A stretch of 64,000 nt of DNA from the NCBI RefSeq assembly GCF_000022085.1, contig NC_011892.1, positions 372,001-436,000 on the forward strand. Reading direction: 5' to 3'. The stretch's first letter is position 1, and every line of letters begins with the position of its first letter. Shown here piece after piece: positions 10,049 through 19,763 of the stretch. This DNA comes from Methylobacterium nodulans ORS 2060. Lineage in GTDB: Bacteria; Pseudomonadota; Alphaproteobacteria; Rhizobiales; Beijerinckiaceae. The translations under genes were made by a program, and so were the position numbers. The notes beneath the pieces are model-generated. The model saw only the letters and a program-made list of their open reading frames with translations. It had not been told where the DNA came from and did not search any database.

Positions 10049-10531
10049 CTAGTACGGCACCCGGTCGGTCTTCTCGTGGTACTTCTTCCAGACCTCGACC
10101 GCCTCAGCCCGCATGATCTGGCGGGTCGGGATCGCGCGCGCGCTCACCGGCTTCTTCAGCTCCCCGTAGATCATGCTGTCGTCGAAGTCGCCGTAACGGA
10201 GAGCGTCCTCGTTGGTGGCGGCGTAGTAGATGGCCTTGATGCCGGCCCAGTAGGCCGCCGCCATGCACATCGGGCAGGGCTCGGCGCTGGTGTAGAGGGT
10301 GGCGTCGCGCAGCTTGAAGCTGCCCTGCGCCTTGCAGGCCTTGCGGATCGCCTCTATCTCGCCGTGCCAGGTCGGGTCGTTCTCGGCCACCACGCGATTG
10401 GCGCCCTCCGCCAGGATCTCGCCGTCCTGGACGATCACGCAGCCGAACACCCCGCCGGCGCTCTCGACGAGCGAGGTCTTCTCCGACAGCTCAATGGCGC
10501 GCGCCATGAACTTCTTGTCATCATCTGTCAT
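10049..10531 (-). CDS. Nucleoside/guanine deaminase family protein (cytidine-deaminase fold)
   Basis: A 160-residue zinc deaminase. The zinc and catalytic motif is WHGEIEAI (residues about 55-62), and the second zinc motif PCPMC is followed by the family's MAAAYWAGI. Length and motifs fit guanine deaminase or related CMP/dCMP-type deaminases that act on free bases or nucleosides. The ATG is at 10531, with a plausible purine-rich site upstream. The neighbouring downstream gene on the same strand is unrelated in sequence. The exact substrate (guanine, isocytosine or another) is not determinable. Confidence 0.82.
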   Translation of the reverse strand: MTDDDKKFMARAIELSEKTSLVESAGGVFGCVIVQDGEILAEGANRVVAENDPTWHGEIEAIRKACKAQGSFKLRDATLYTSAEPCPMCMAAAYWAGIKAIYYAATNEDALRYGDFDDSMIYGELKKPVSARAIPTRQIMRAEAVEVWKKYHEKTDRVPY

Positions 10532-10549
10532 CGAAGGGATCCTTTCGTC

Positions 10550-11491
10550 TCAGGGCAGGAGGGTGAAGGTGGCGAGCTCGGCCGCGTAGAGCCCCAGCAG
10601 GACGAAGGCGCCAAGGATCTCATTCCGCCGGCGGCGGCCCGGGGCCGGGCGCAGCCACCAGCCGAGGCCGGTGGCCGCGACCCGCATCAGGGGCCAGGAC
10701 ACCAGCGCCACGCTGATCGCGTTGCCGACAAACGTGGCCACCGCCGGCGGCAGCCCGGCAGTGAGCGGGCTGAGGAAGCGGATCTCCAGCATCACCACCG
10801 GAAACAGCACCAGCAGGACCAGGGTGGTCTGCTTCCAGGCCGGCGGTGCGGCGCCCGGCTCCTCCGAGAACCAGCCCGCGAACGGGCCGTCGAGCCGCCG
10901 GCTGGTCCAGGTCGCGACCGCCGGGTCGGCTTGCCGGAGCAGCGCCTGCCGCTCGGGCGAGCCGAGCCAGGCGTCGAGCTGGCCCGGCGTCGCGAAGCGC
11001 ACGAGCGCCGTCCAGTACGGGATTTGCGGCGGCAGAGGCGCCTGGACGAGCGTGCCCGCGTAGCCGGGGAAGCGCGCCTGCGCGGCCTGCGCGGCCTCGG
11101 CCCAGGCGCGGAAGGCGTGCTCCCGGCCGGGCTCCACCCGGGTCGTGATCACCTCGGTCACACAGGCCAGCGCGTGGAAGTCGGGCGCGGCTTCGTCCGG
11201 CGCGACGGGTTGTTCGGGGTGGAGCAGAGGCCTGAGCGTCGCGAGGCACGCCGCCCGGGCCTCGCCGCCGCGCCACGCGTCGAGCTCCGCCGCCGTGCGG
11301 AAGCGCTGGACGACGTGCCAGTCCAGCGCCTGCGGGGCGACCGGGACGACCTCGATGCTGACGAAGCCCGGCGCCTCGCCGGCCACTCGGGTCAGTGCGG
11401 CCTGCCAGCGCGCGAAGTCGTCCTCCGCACCCGCCCGCAGGCTGACCCGGGTCACGATCGCGGTCACGCGGGTAGTGCTGGGCACATTCAT
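10550..11491 (-). CDS. Tandem ABM-domain protein with C-terminal membrane segments
   Basis: A 313-residue protein built from two antibiotic-biosynthesis-monooxygenase (ferredoxin-like) domains. Domain 1 spans residues about 8-95 and domain 2 about 108-200; each has the pattern of a strand, a helix and a WHVV or YWTAL strand. Three hydrophobic segments follow (about 220-240, 250-275, 290-312). This two-ABM plus membrane layout occurs in conserved hypothetical proteins of alphaproteobacteria. ABM domains are found in small oxygenases and haem-degrading or quinone-modifying enzymes; no catalytic assignment can be made here. It is transcribed toward the deaminase gene, 18 bp away. Confidence 0.75.
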   Translation of the reverse strand: MNVPSTTRVTAIVTRVSLRAGAEDDFARWQAALTRVAGEAPGFVSIEVVPVAPQALDWHVVQRFRTAAELDAWRGGEARAACLATLRPLLHPEQPVAPDEAAPDFHALACVTEVITTRVEPGREHAFRAWAEAAQAAQARFPGYAGTLVQAPLPPQIPYWTALVRFATPGQLDAWLGSPERQALLRQADPAVATWTSRRLDGPFAGWFSEEPGAAPPAWKQTTLVLLVLFPVVMLEIRFLSPLTAGLPPAVATFVGNAISVALVSWPLMRVAATGLGWWLRPAPGRRRRNEILGAFVLLGLYAAELATFTLLP

Positions 11492-11760
11492 GAGGGGTGG
11501 CGGGTGCGAGGAGGCGGCCGCCAGGCTATGCGACGGAGACTACCGACGCCTTAAGGGCGTCTGGCAAAATTACCGCCGCACCGCCGCACGTCCCGAGGAC
11601 GCCTTCAGGCAATCAAGGCGGGAAGGATGGAACGTGGCTGGCCGATAGGCGGGTGAATGCGCTGTCCCGCGGGCCGTGGTTGGGGACCCCTGTCAATGGA
11701 ACTCCACTGGCCCGCCCAGCTCTGCCGCGGCCGGTCTCATAGGCGGGCAGGACACCGCTG

Positions 11761-11822
11761 GCATCCGCGTTTGATTTCCTGACACGCAATCCTGACAGGT
11801 TTAAGTGTCTTAGAAATCGTCG
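11761..11822 (+). repeat. Dispersed 60-bp repeat, copy 1
   Basis: The stretch GCATCCG, then TTTGATTTCCTGAC, CGCAATCCT and ACAGGTTTAAGTGT recurs at 49179-49240 with few differences. It lies in the 490-bp noncoding spacer (11492-11979) in front of the IS1182 remnant. The rest of that spacer shows no credible gene. Confidence 0.6.
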
Positions 11823-11979
11823 GATACTGCTGCGGAAATAGGGTTGGCCGCTCGGTCCCGGGCCAGACTCAGCCGTCCCATTTCCTCCCCATGATGGTGC
11901 GCGCCCGCGCGCGGCCCATCTGTTGGCGAATTCCGGGGGGTGCTGGGTGTAGGCTGGCCATTCCGCTCAGAGGCCGCCC

Positions 11980-12930
11980 ATGTCGCTCCGGCCGCAACCG
12001 CCCCTCCCACCAGTGCCCGAGGACACCGCCCGCGTCGCTCAAACCGCATTCCGGCGCGGCAACCCCTACCTGCTGCTGCGCACCTGCCTCGGCCCCATCT
12101 TCGCCGATGCCGCGTTCGCCGACCTCTATCCCACGCGCGGTCAGCCCGCCTACGCACCCTGGCGCCTCGCGCTCGTCACCCTCCTGCAGTTCCGGGAAGG
12201 ACTGAGCGACCGCCAGGCCGCCGAGGCGGTCTGGGCCCGGATCGACTGGTACAGGAAGTACCTGCTGGGCCTCGATCTGACCGATCCCGGCTTCGACTCC
12301 AGCGTCCTGTGCGAGTTCCGCGGCCGGCTGCTGGCCCGCATCCTCGACGCCGCGCGCGACCAAGGCGTGCTCAAGGCGCACGGGCGCCAGCGCACCGACA
12401 GCACTCATGTGCTCGCGGCGGTGCGCGACCTCAACCGGATCGAATTGCTGGCCGAGACGCTGCGGGCGGCCCTCAATGCCATCGCGACCGTCGCCCCCGA
12501 CTGGCTGCGAGGTGTCGCTCCGCCCGATTGGCACGAGCGCTACGATCACCGGATCGAGGATGCGCGCCTGCCAGAGACCGGCCCCAAGCGCGAGGCGTAC
12601 GTGCTCCAGGTCGGGGCGGACGGCTACCATCTGCTCGACGCGCCGGATGGCGCGAGCGCGCCGCCGCTCGCCGCCACCTTGCCCGCCGTCGCCGTGCTGC
12701 GCCGGGTGTGGGCGCGGCACTTCATGCGCGCGGGGGACGACCCGGACATCGGCGCCGGCGTGCGGCTGGTCCCCGTACAGGGGCCGGGCCCCGGTGATCG
12801 GGTCGAGACGCCCTACGACAGCGACGCCCGGTTCCGGGCCAAGTCCGGAACGGACTGGACCGGCTCCACGGTCCACCTGACCGAGACCTGCGATCCCGAC
12901 CTGCCCCGGCTGGTCGTTCGGCCGGGCCAT
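11980..12930 (+). pseudogene. IS1182-family transposase, 3'-truncated
   Basis: The N-terminal part of an IS1182 (IS5-like DDE) transposase. It has the family segments RRGNPYLLLRTCLGPIF, LVTLLQFREGLSDRQAAEAV, and the domain start GRQRTDSTHVLAAVRDLN (first catalytic Asp in RTDSTH). It runs to about TETCDPDLP near 12910. There it changes abruptly into unrelated sequence and terminates at 13038, instead of continuing to the usual length of roughly 450-500 residues. The second half with the remaining acidic residues is absent. The element is therefore dead. Confidence 0.82.
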
Positions 12931-13579
12931 GCACGTCCTCGCGACCCGCCGCCGGATCGCCGCGGCCCGCCCGGACTGGCCCTTCGCGCGCGAGGGCTGG
13001 TCGGCCCTGTTCGGAGCCTCAGGCGGCGATCCCGATGAAACGGGAGCACCGCTCGGGAGCCCATCGACGGAGACGCCGCGCCGCGGTGACGCCACCGATG
13101 CGCAACCCTGGGCTAGGCCGCGCTTTGGGCCTGATCCGGTCGAGGCCGACGAGGACGACGAGACCGTTAGATCGCATGACGAGGACGAGCTCTGGACAGC
13201 GGACGAGGCCAGCGATCCGGCCTTTGCCGACATCGACCGGCTGCTCGCCCGCAGCCGGCGCACCCTCGCCGAGTTCAACGACCTGACCACGGATGAGAGT
13301 ATGACGGACGAAGAACTGATAGGCAGCACCAATTCGTCTACCATCACGCCTACTGGTACAATGGCAACCATCCGGGACGACAGAGGTCCCTCAACAAAGC
13401 CGCGAGCGCGCTGGCACAGCAGCTCACTGCCCGCGGCTTTCGCCCTGCGGATTACACTCAGGCACCGAATGAAAGCCCAACGCCGCCAGAGTCTCTATGA
13501 GCCGAGAAGAAGGACCAATGAGATGGTCAACTCTCGCCCCGTAGAGCAAGGGATAGCCGACCGCCCGGACCGCGGGTAG
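12929..13579 (+). pseudogene. Fragment resembling a DUF1612 / RHE_PE00001-family plasmid protein
   Basis: In this frame the segment HVLATRRRIAAARPDW, followed by a Glu/Asp-rich stretch and PAFADIDRLLARSRRTLAEF, resembles the middle of DUF1612 (RHE_PE00001) proteins of rhizobial plasmids, as I recall that family. The 5' part is replaced by the truncated IS1182 transposase, and the helix-turn-helix C-terminus is not seen. After about 13300 the frame looks like random coding. The family assignment is from memory of its conserved segments and is tentative. Confidence 0.5.
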
Positions 13580-13680
13580 CGTCCCGCCATGTCCGACTCA
13601 GGCACCCTCAATACCCCCTCCCCCACCGCTCTCGTATGGAGCCGCGGGATGGTGCTCCTGTCGCTCGCTCTCCTGTCGCC

Positions 13681-13893
13681 TCAATGAAGCGTGTGAGGAT
13701 TGCCCGCCCGTCGCTCATCGAGCTCAGCCTGAATGTAGGCGAGTATCTTCAGCGACGAGGCAAGCTCAGTGGCGGCCTCGCGCGACAGCCCTGTCTGCTC
13801 CCGCCCGTTGACGCGGGCCGGCTCGCCCGTGTGTGCGCAATAGACGCCCCAGCCTTTACGCGCCTTGCGCACGGTGAATCGGCGAATGCACAT
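13681..13893 (-). CDS. Small hypothetical protein
   Basis: A 70-residue protein starting MCIRRFTVRKARKGWGVYCAH. The ATG at 13893 has a strong GGGGAGA site six to seven bases upstream, which decides this start over the longer frame. The sequence is basic at the N-terminus and has the compact single-domain look of DUF2188-like proteins, but no family is claimed. It stands alone in the scar zone between an IS1182 remnant and broken catabolic genes. Confidence 0.55.
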   Translation of the reverse strand: MCIRRFTVRKARKGWGVYCAHTGEPARVNGREQTGLSREAATELASSLKILAYIQAELDERRAGNPHTLH

Positions 13894-14162
13894 GACATTC
13901 TCCCCATTTTGCCTTCTTCTTGGCTTGATACACGCCCACATCTGAGGTAGGTCGCCGTCAGGGAAGAGCTCCGGCTGCCCCCGATAGGTCGAGGTCGCCG
14001 GACACGTCGAGGCCGAAGCCGCGCACCGTCTCGCCTCCGCCGACCTCTGCGCGGGCCACACCCACTCCGAGATCGAGCGCATCGCAACTGCGACGAGGAC
14101 CTGGAAGCAGAGGGCCTAATCGAAGGGCTTGGGCGCTGGCGGCGTGCGCGGGGCGCAATAGC

Positions 14163-14208
14163 GTCAGAACCCAATCAGCTTGGCTATGAAGGGGCCACTA
14201 GGGGTGAG
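14163..14208 (+). repeat. Dispersed 45-bp repeat, copy 1
   Basis: The bases GTCAGAACCCAATCAGCTTGG and the following 25 recur as GTCTGAACTCAATCAGCTTGG at 43706 in the same orientation. It may be the end of an extinct insertion sequence, but no second end or transposase is attached. The surrounding 13894-14392 stretch has no gene I can support. Confidence 0.5.
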
Positions 14209-14392
14209 AAGCCCCTCTACGCCTTCGCCTGCAATGACCGGGGCTGACCCGTTCCAGACATTCGCAGCGTGTGTCGCGAACGTCCGGTTGCGAGCGTTTT
14301 CCGGACATTTGAATTCCTGACAGGGTTTCCGCGCGCAGACTGCCCCTGGCTGGACGGTAGGGCGAGCTTATGCCGGAATAACCTTCCAACTG

Positions 14393-15199
<807 letters not shown>

Positions 15200-15316
15200 T
15201 CAGCGTGGCCCGGCACGGCCGGACGGTTCTCGACCCTTGATGCGTCATGGTGACCTCGGCGTTTCCTCGAATCGGGCGGCTCGCCCCTTGCTTGTTCTCG
15301 TTGCTTGTCCTCGAAA

Positions 15317-16477
15317 TTAACGAACTGGTACGTTCACGTCAATCCCGTCCCGGAACGCCGGAGCCGCCCGCCCTCTCGTCACGTCCGGATCGTGCAGGAC
15401 CGTCGTGCCGGAGAAGGCCGCTGTGGGGCGACTTGTCGAGCGTCCACCACAGACTGGCTGTGCAAGCAGCCCCTTCTCGCCGAGCGTGCGCAGCACCGCC
15501 GGCAAGCCGCCGGCATAGTAGAAGTCTTCCATCAGAAAGCGTCCGGACGGCATCAGGTCGACGAGGCAGTGCACATCTCGTCCAAGGCAGTCGAAATCGT
15601 CCAGGGTGAGTTCGACACCCACACGGCCCGCAATGGCGAGCAGATGCACCACCGCGTTGGTCGATCCGCCGATCGCAGCCAACGTGCGGATGGCGTTCTC
15701 GAACGCAGACCGCGTCAGGATTTTCGACAACACCAGATCCTCCTCGACCATGGCGACGATGCGCCGTCCGGCCATGCGGGCGAGGTTGTTGCGTCGCGCA
15801 TCGACCGCGGGGATCGCGGCATTGCCCGGCAGCCCGACACCGAGCGCCTCGACCATCGACGCCATGCTGGACGCGGTGCCCATGGTCATGCAGCGGCCGC
15901 TGGAGCGGTTCATGGCGCTTTCGGCTTCGTGGAATTCCTCGAGCGTGATCTCGCCGGCGCGCAATTGCTCGCTCATGGAGATGATGTTGGTGCCCGAGCC
16001 GATGGCGCGGCCTTGGTACACGCCGCGCAATTGCGGACCGCCCGAGACGCCGATGGTCGGAAGATCGGCGCTGGCAGCCCCCATCAACAAAGACGGCGTG
16101 GTCTTGTCGCAGCCCATCAACAGCACGACCCCGTCGAGCGGATGGGCTCGGATGCCCTCCTCGACGTCCATAGACGCGAGGTTGCGGAACAGCATCGCGG
16201 TCGGCCGCATCGTGACTTCCCCCAGTGAGGAGACGGGAAACTCGAGAGGAAAGCCGCCGGCATCGAGCACGCCGAGCCGGACGTGCTCGGCGATGGTGCG
16301 GAAATGTGCGTTGCAGGGACTGAGCTCGGACCAGGTATTGCAGATGCCGATCACCGGTCGGCCGTCGAACTGATCCTGTGGCGCCCCGCTGTTCTTCAGG
16401 AACGAGCGATAATAGAAACCCATCTTGTCCTGCCGGCCGAACCAGGCCTGGCTGCGAAGAGTGCGCTTCGATGTCAT
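15317..16477 (-). pseudogene. IlvD/Edd-family dehydratase, 3'-truncated
   Basis: The first about 345 residues are a dihydroxy-acid/sugar-acid dehydratase. Iron-sulfur cluster Cys residues are in LSPCNAHF and LLMGCDKTTPS, and family segments GRCMTMGTASSM and GGSTNAVVHLLAIAGR are intact. After LLAQPVC (near 15440) homology ends and about 43 unrelated residues lead to a stop. The normal family length is about 570-600, so the last third, with its third cluster region and active-site residues, is gone. It is the last gene of the minus-strand sugar-acid operon, 19 bp after the GarR-like gene. It is almost certainly nonfunctional. Confidence 0.8.
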
Positions 16478-16496
16478 CTTGAGATTTCCATGAGCT

Positions 16497-17384
16497 TCAA
16501 GTGGCGATGCCGTTGCGGCGTTCGAGTTCGAGGATCAGGCCGCTGTGATCGAGATCCCCCGCGTTGGTAAGCAGGCCGCGAAACAGATCGGCGGTCAGCG
16601 CCGTGTATGGCACCGCGGCGACGTCCAGCGCGCCCGCCGCGTCGAGAGCGTTGTCGAGGTCCTTCAGATGAGTCACCGAGCGTCCGCGGGTGGCGAAATC
16701 CCGCTCGATCATGCGCTGGGCGTGCAAGTCGAGGATCCGGCTCTCGGCAAAGCCCCCGCGCAGAGCCTCGCGCACCTTGATCGGATCGGCGCCGCCCTGC
16801 CGTGCCAGCAGCAACGCCTCGGCCACCGCCCCAATGGTGACGCCGACGATGATCTGGTTGGCGAGCTTGGCAAACTGGCCGGCGCCCGCCGGCCCAACAT
16901 GCACCGGTCGGCCCATAGCGCGCAGCACCGGCTCGACGAGCGCAAAGACCGCGGCATCGCCGCCGGCCATGATTGCGAGCGTGCCCTGCTCGGCGCCAAC
17001 CGTGCCGCCGGAGACCGGGGCGTCGACATACGCGACGCCGCGTGCGGCCAGCCGGTGCGCATGGTCGATCGCCTCGGCTGGTTTGATCGAACTCATATCG
17101 ACGACGACGGACCCCGGCGCCAATGCCTCGGCGGCTCCCTTCGCAAACAGCACGTCGGCGACGATTGGACCGTTCTCCAGCATGATGACGGTGACTTCAG
17201 CGCCGCGCACTGCCTCCGCCGGAGTCGAAGCCACTTGCGCGCCGAGCGGCGCGAGCGCCTCGGCCTTGGCCGGCGACCTGTTCCAGGCGGTGACGGCAAA
17301 GCCGGCCTTCAGCAGGTTGCGGGCCTGGGGCCCTCCCATCAGGCCGATGCCGAGGAAAGCGACGGACGGGCTCGTCGTTGTCAT
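16497..17384 (-). CDS. NAD(P)-dependent beta-hydroxyacid dehydrogenase (GarR / 3-hydroxyisobutyrate dehydrogenase family)
   Basis: A 295-residue dehydrogenase. The Rossmann motif FLGIGLMGGPQARNLL is at the N-terminus, the substrate-binding signature DAPVSGGTVGAEQGTL is near residue 122, and the catalytic Lys is in QFAKLANQI near residue 170. The family includes tartronate semialdehyde reductase and 3-hydroxyisobutyrate dehydrogenase. The ATG at 17384 overlaps the end of the upstream TctA fragment. The sugar-acid operon context suggests reduction of a semialdehyde product, but the substrate is inferred. Confidence 0.87.
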   Translation of the reverse strand: MTTTSPSVAFLGIGLMGGPQARNLLKAGFAVTAWNRSPAKAEALAPLGAQVASTPAEAVRGAEVTVIMLENGPIVADVLFAKGAAEALAPGSVVVDMSSIKPAEAIDHAHRLAARGVAYVDAPVSGGTVGAEQGTLAIMAGGDAAVFALVEPVLRAMGRPVHVGPAGAGQFAKLANQIIVGVTIGAVAEALLLARQGGADPIKVREALRGGFAESRILDLHAQRMIERDFATRGRSVTHLKDLDNALDAAGALDVAAVPYTALTADLFRGLLTNAGDLDHSGLILELERRNGIAT

Positions 17385-17674
17385 GATGGATCTCGCAAAT
17401 TTGGATCATGGACGCAGCACCGGCGGATCTTCGCCGGTGCGGCGAATTTACGGCGCAGCGCCGCCAGCGCGGGCCAGAGCGCCATCAGTACGGCCAGCGC
17501 CATCAGCGTCGCCACGAGACCGTTCGACCAGAAGATCGAGACCGAACCGTGCCACATGATCAGCGACTGCCGGAGCGCATCCTCGGCCTTGTCGCCCAGC
17601 ACCATGGCGAGCACCAGTGGCGCGATCGGGTAGTCGAGCTTCTTGAGCAGATAGCCGAACGTTGCATCGGCCAC
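17381..17674 (-). pseudogene. C-terminal fragment of a TctA-family transporter
   Basis: About 70 residues match the last helices of the large membrane subunit of tripartite tricarboxylate transporters: ATFGYLLKKLDYPIAPLVLA, MVLGDKAEDALRQSL and a hydrophobic helix around residues 50-75. Full TctA proteins have about 500 residues with 10-12 helices, so most of the gene is missing. A stop codon lies a few codons upstream in frame, and no TctB or TctC gene is nearby. It lies between pdxA and the GarR-like gene. Confidence 0.75.
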
Positions 17675-17707
17675 CGTATTTCCCTCGTCATACCTCCACG
17701 CCCGGTG

Positions 17708-18748
17708 TCAGGCGACCGCCGCAGCAGCCTGGCGCCGGGCGCCCATCCTTGCGGCCAGAAGCAGCGCAGCGCGCAGCGCGCCGGGATCGGCAATCCCCTT
17801 GCCGGCGATGTCGTAGGCGGAGCCGTGCGCCGCAGTGAGCAGGGGAAACGGAAAACCAGCGAGTAAGGTTATGCCCCGATCGAAGCCGATCAGCTTCATC
17901 GCGACCTGTCCCTGGTCGTGATACATCGTCAGCACTGCGTCGAATTCGCCCTTGCGCGCACGCACGAAGACGGTGTCCGGCGGCAGCGGTCCATGGCAGA
18001 GGATGCCTCCCGCCTGTCCCGCCGCGATGGCAGGGCCGATCACGTCGATCTCCTCGCGGCCAAAGTTGCCGCTGTCTCCCGCATGGGGATTGAGGCCGGC
18101 CACGGCGATGCGCGGCGCCTTATAGCCGCCCTCGCGCATCGCCTGGTCGGTCAGCCGCAGCGCGCGCAGCACGTTGTCGAACGTGATCAGCGACGCCACC
18201 GCGGAGATCGGCACATGCGAGGTCACCCGAGCGTTCCACAGTTCCGGGAGGATGTTGAACTCGCTGGCGGTCCCCTGAAAGCCGAGCATTTTGGACACGA
18301 ACACGATCTCGTCCTCGTAGGCCGGGTGGGCGAGGCGCATGGACGCCTTGTTGAACGGACTGAAGGCGACGGCATCGGCCTCGCCGCGCGCGCCGAGCGC
18401 GATGGCATGCTTGAAATTCGCCAGCACACTGCGCCCAGCCGGCTCGGACAGGGTGCCGACTGAGATGTCCGCCGGATCGAGATTGCACAGGTCGACGAAG
18501 ATCGGGCGCGCCGAGTTCTGCGGAATCGGCTCGCCCGGCGCGACATAGCGCAGATCGAGTTCGACGCCCGCGACGGCGGCGCCGCGCTCGATCACGCAGC
18601 GGTCCCCAATCGTCACGATCTGCGCCGCCGACGTCACCGTGGAATCCACCAACATACGCGCCGTCAGCTCCGGCGCGATTCCCGCCGGACAGCCGACCGC
18701 AAACGCGATCAGTGGCCTATGCGATGCGGCTGTGTCAGTCGTGGTCAT
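17708..18748 (-). CDS. PdxA-family 4-phospho-threonate/4-hydroxythreonine-phosphate dehydrogenase-like protein
   Basis: A 346-residue NAD-dependent oxidative decarboxylase of the PdxA family. Landmarks are GCPAGIAPELTAR at the N-terminus, the metal/substrate segment LNPHAGDSGNFGREE, and the C-terminal VLTMYHDQGQVAMKL and TAAHGSAYDIAGKG. The ATG at 18748 follows an AAAGGAAG site. Being inside a sugar-acid catabolic operon rather than near pyridoxine genes suggests a PdxA2-like role on a phosphorylated four-carbon acid such as threonate or erythronate. No kinase for such an acid is seen here. Confidence 0.87.
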   Translation of the reverse strand: MTTTDTAASHRPLIAFAVGCPAGIAPELTARMLVDSTVTSAAQIVTIGDRCVIERGAAVAGVELDLRYVAPGEPIPQNSARPIFVDLCNLDPADISVGTLSEPAGRSVLANFKHAIALGARGEADAVAFSPFNKASMRLAHPAYEDEIVFVSKMLGFQGTASEFNILPELWNARVTSHVPISAVASLITFDNVLRALRLTDQAMREGGYKAPRIAVAGLNPHAGDSGNFGREEIDVIGPAIAAGQAGGILCHGPLPPDTVFVRARKGEFDAVLTMYHDQGQVAMKLIGFDRGITLLAGFPFPLLTAAHGSAYDIAGKGIADPGALRAALLLAARMGARRQAAAAVA

Positions 18749-18821
18749 GGCGAGATACTTCCTTTCTTTCAACTCTTGTTTCAGCTCTTGGCCCGATCGC
18801 TTCGAGGCGAACCGTGGCGCA

Positions 18822-19763
18822 TCATTGGGCCGCCACGGCGCGAGGTTGGGCGCCGGTCCGATAAATTTCGCGGGCGGTATCGCAGAACAGACGTCGCTGG
18901 TGCTCGATCGAATAGCGCGACACGATCTGCTTGAAACCGGACCAGATGGTGTCGAACGTGCCGCAGAGGCTGTCGACCGGGAAATTGCTGGCGAACATCG
19001 TGCGCGCCGGCCCGAACAGGGCGATGATCTCCTCGACGATCCAGCCGTTGTCCGCCACGGTCCACGGGCGGCCGGGCTGGCCGATGCCGGAGATCTTAAC
19101 CCGCACATTGGGTTCTTCGGCGAAGGCCGCCATCGCCCGATGCCAGCCCTTCAGTCCGTCGGCGCTACGGTCCGATGGCAGGCCTGCATGGTTGAGAACG
19201 ATCGTCGTGCGCGGAAAATCGCGCGCAAGTCGCACTGCTTCGTGCAGATTCCACCATGGCGTCTGCAGATCAAAATGCAGGCTGTGACCTTCCAGCAGAG
19301 CATAGCCACGCCGCCAGGCGTCATCGGACATCAGCGTGCGCTGTTGGCCAACCCGATCGGGACTCGCCGGACCGCCCGGCTTGTGGCGCACGCTGCGTAC
19401 CAGCGGGAACGCCGCCTGCGCCGCGAGCACCGGCTGCACGTCGGAGCGGTCGAGCCAAGCCTGGGCGACGATGGCATTGGGCAGACCGTAGCGCTCGGCA
19501 AGCGAGCTCGCATAGCGCGTCTCGTCGATCGGCCCCGACGGATCCCACTCGGTCTCGACATAGACCGTCTCGCGGATGTCGTGCCCCGCGGCGTCGGCGA
19601 GATAGTCGTTCGGCAGATAGCGCCGCTTGATCGCGGAATAGTCGCCGTAGCGGAACGGGATCCTCGCCTCGGGCCGCAGCCAGGGATGCGGATTGATCAG
19701 CGGATCCCAGAAATGCTGGTGGGCGTCGACGACCGGACCGGTCCAGAGCGTGTCCCGTTCCAT
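18822..19763 (-). CDS. Amidohydrolase family 2 protein, sugar lactonase-like (COG3618 type)
   Basis: A 313-residue TIM-barrel hydrolase. The metal motif HxH is present as VVDAHQHFWDP, further His residues occur in VLNHAGLP and LHFDLQ, and the end of the barrel has MFASNFPVDSLCGT, as is common in this subfamily. Members include fuconolactonase and 2-pyrone-4,6-dicarboxylate lactonase. The start codon shares its A with the stop of the upstream MFS gene (TGATG arrangement), indicating translational coupling. The likely job is opening a sugar-acid lactone imported by that transporter. Confidence 0.85.
   Translation of the reverse strand: MERDTLWTGPVVDAHQHFWDPLINPHPWLRPEARIPFRYGDYSAIKRRYLPNDYLADAAGHDIRETVYVETEWDPSGPIDETRYASSLAERYGLPNAIVAQAWLDRSDVQPVLAAQAAFPLVRSVRHKPGGPASPDRVGQQRTLMSDDAWRRGYALLEGHSLHFDLQTPWWNLHEAVRLARDFPRTTIVLNHAGLPSDRSADGLKGWHRAMAAFAEEPNVRVKISGIGQPGRPWTVADNGWIVEEIIALFGPARTMFASNFPVDSLCGTFDTIWSGFKQIVSRYSIEHQRRLFCDTAREIYRTGAQPRAVAAQ

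Noticed and set aside
10076..11554. Plus-strand open frame spanning the deaminase and ABM genes
   Set aside because: Both minus-strand genes have real motifs (HGE and PCPMC; two ABM domains), and the plus frame crosses their intergenic gap without any domain.
13894..14160. Possible plus-strand gene remnant with HVEAEAAHRLASADLC
   Set aside because: The frame is short and has no start, ribosome site or family match I can defend.
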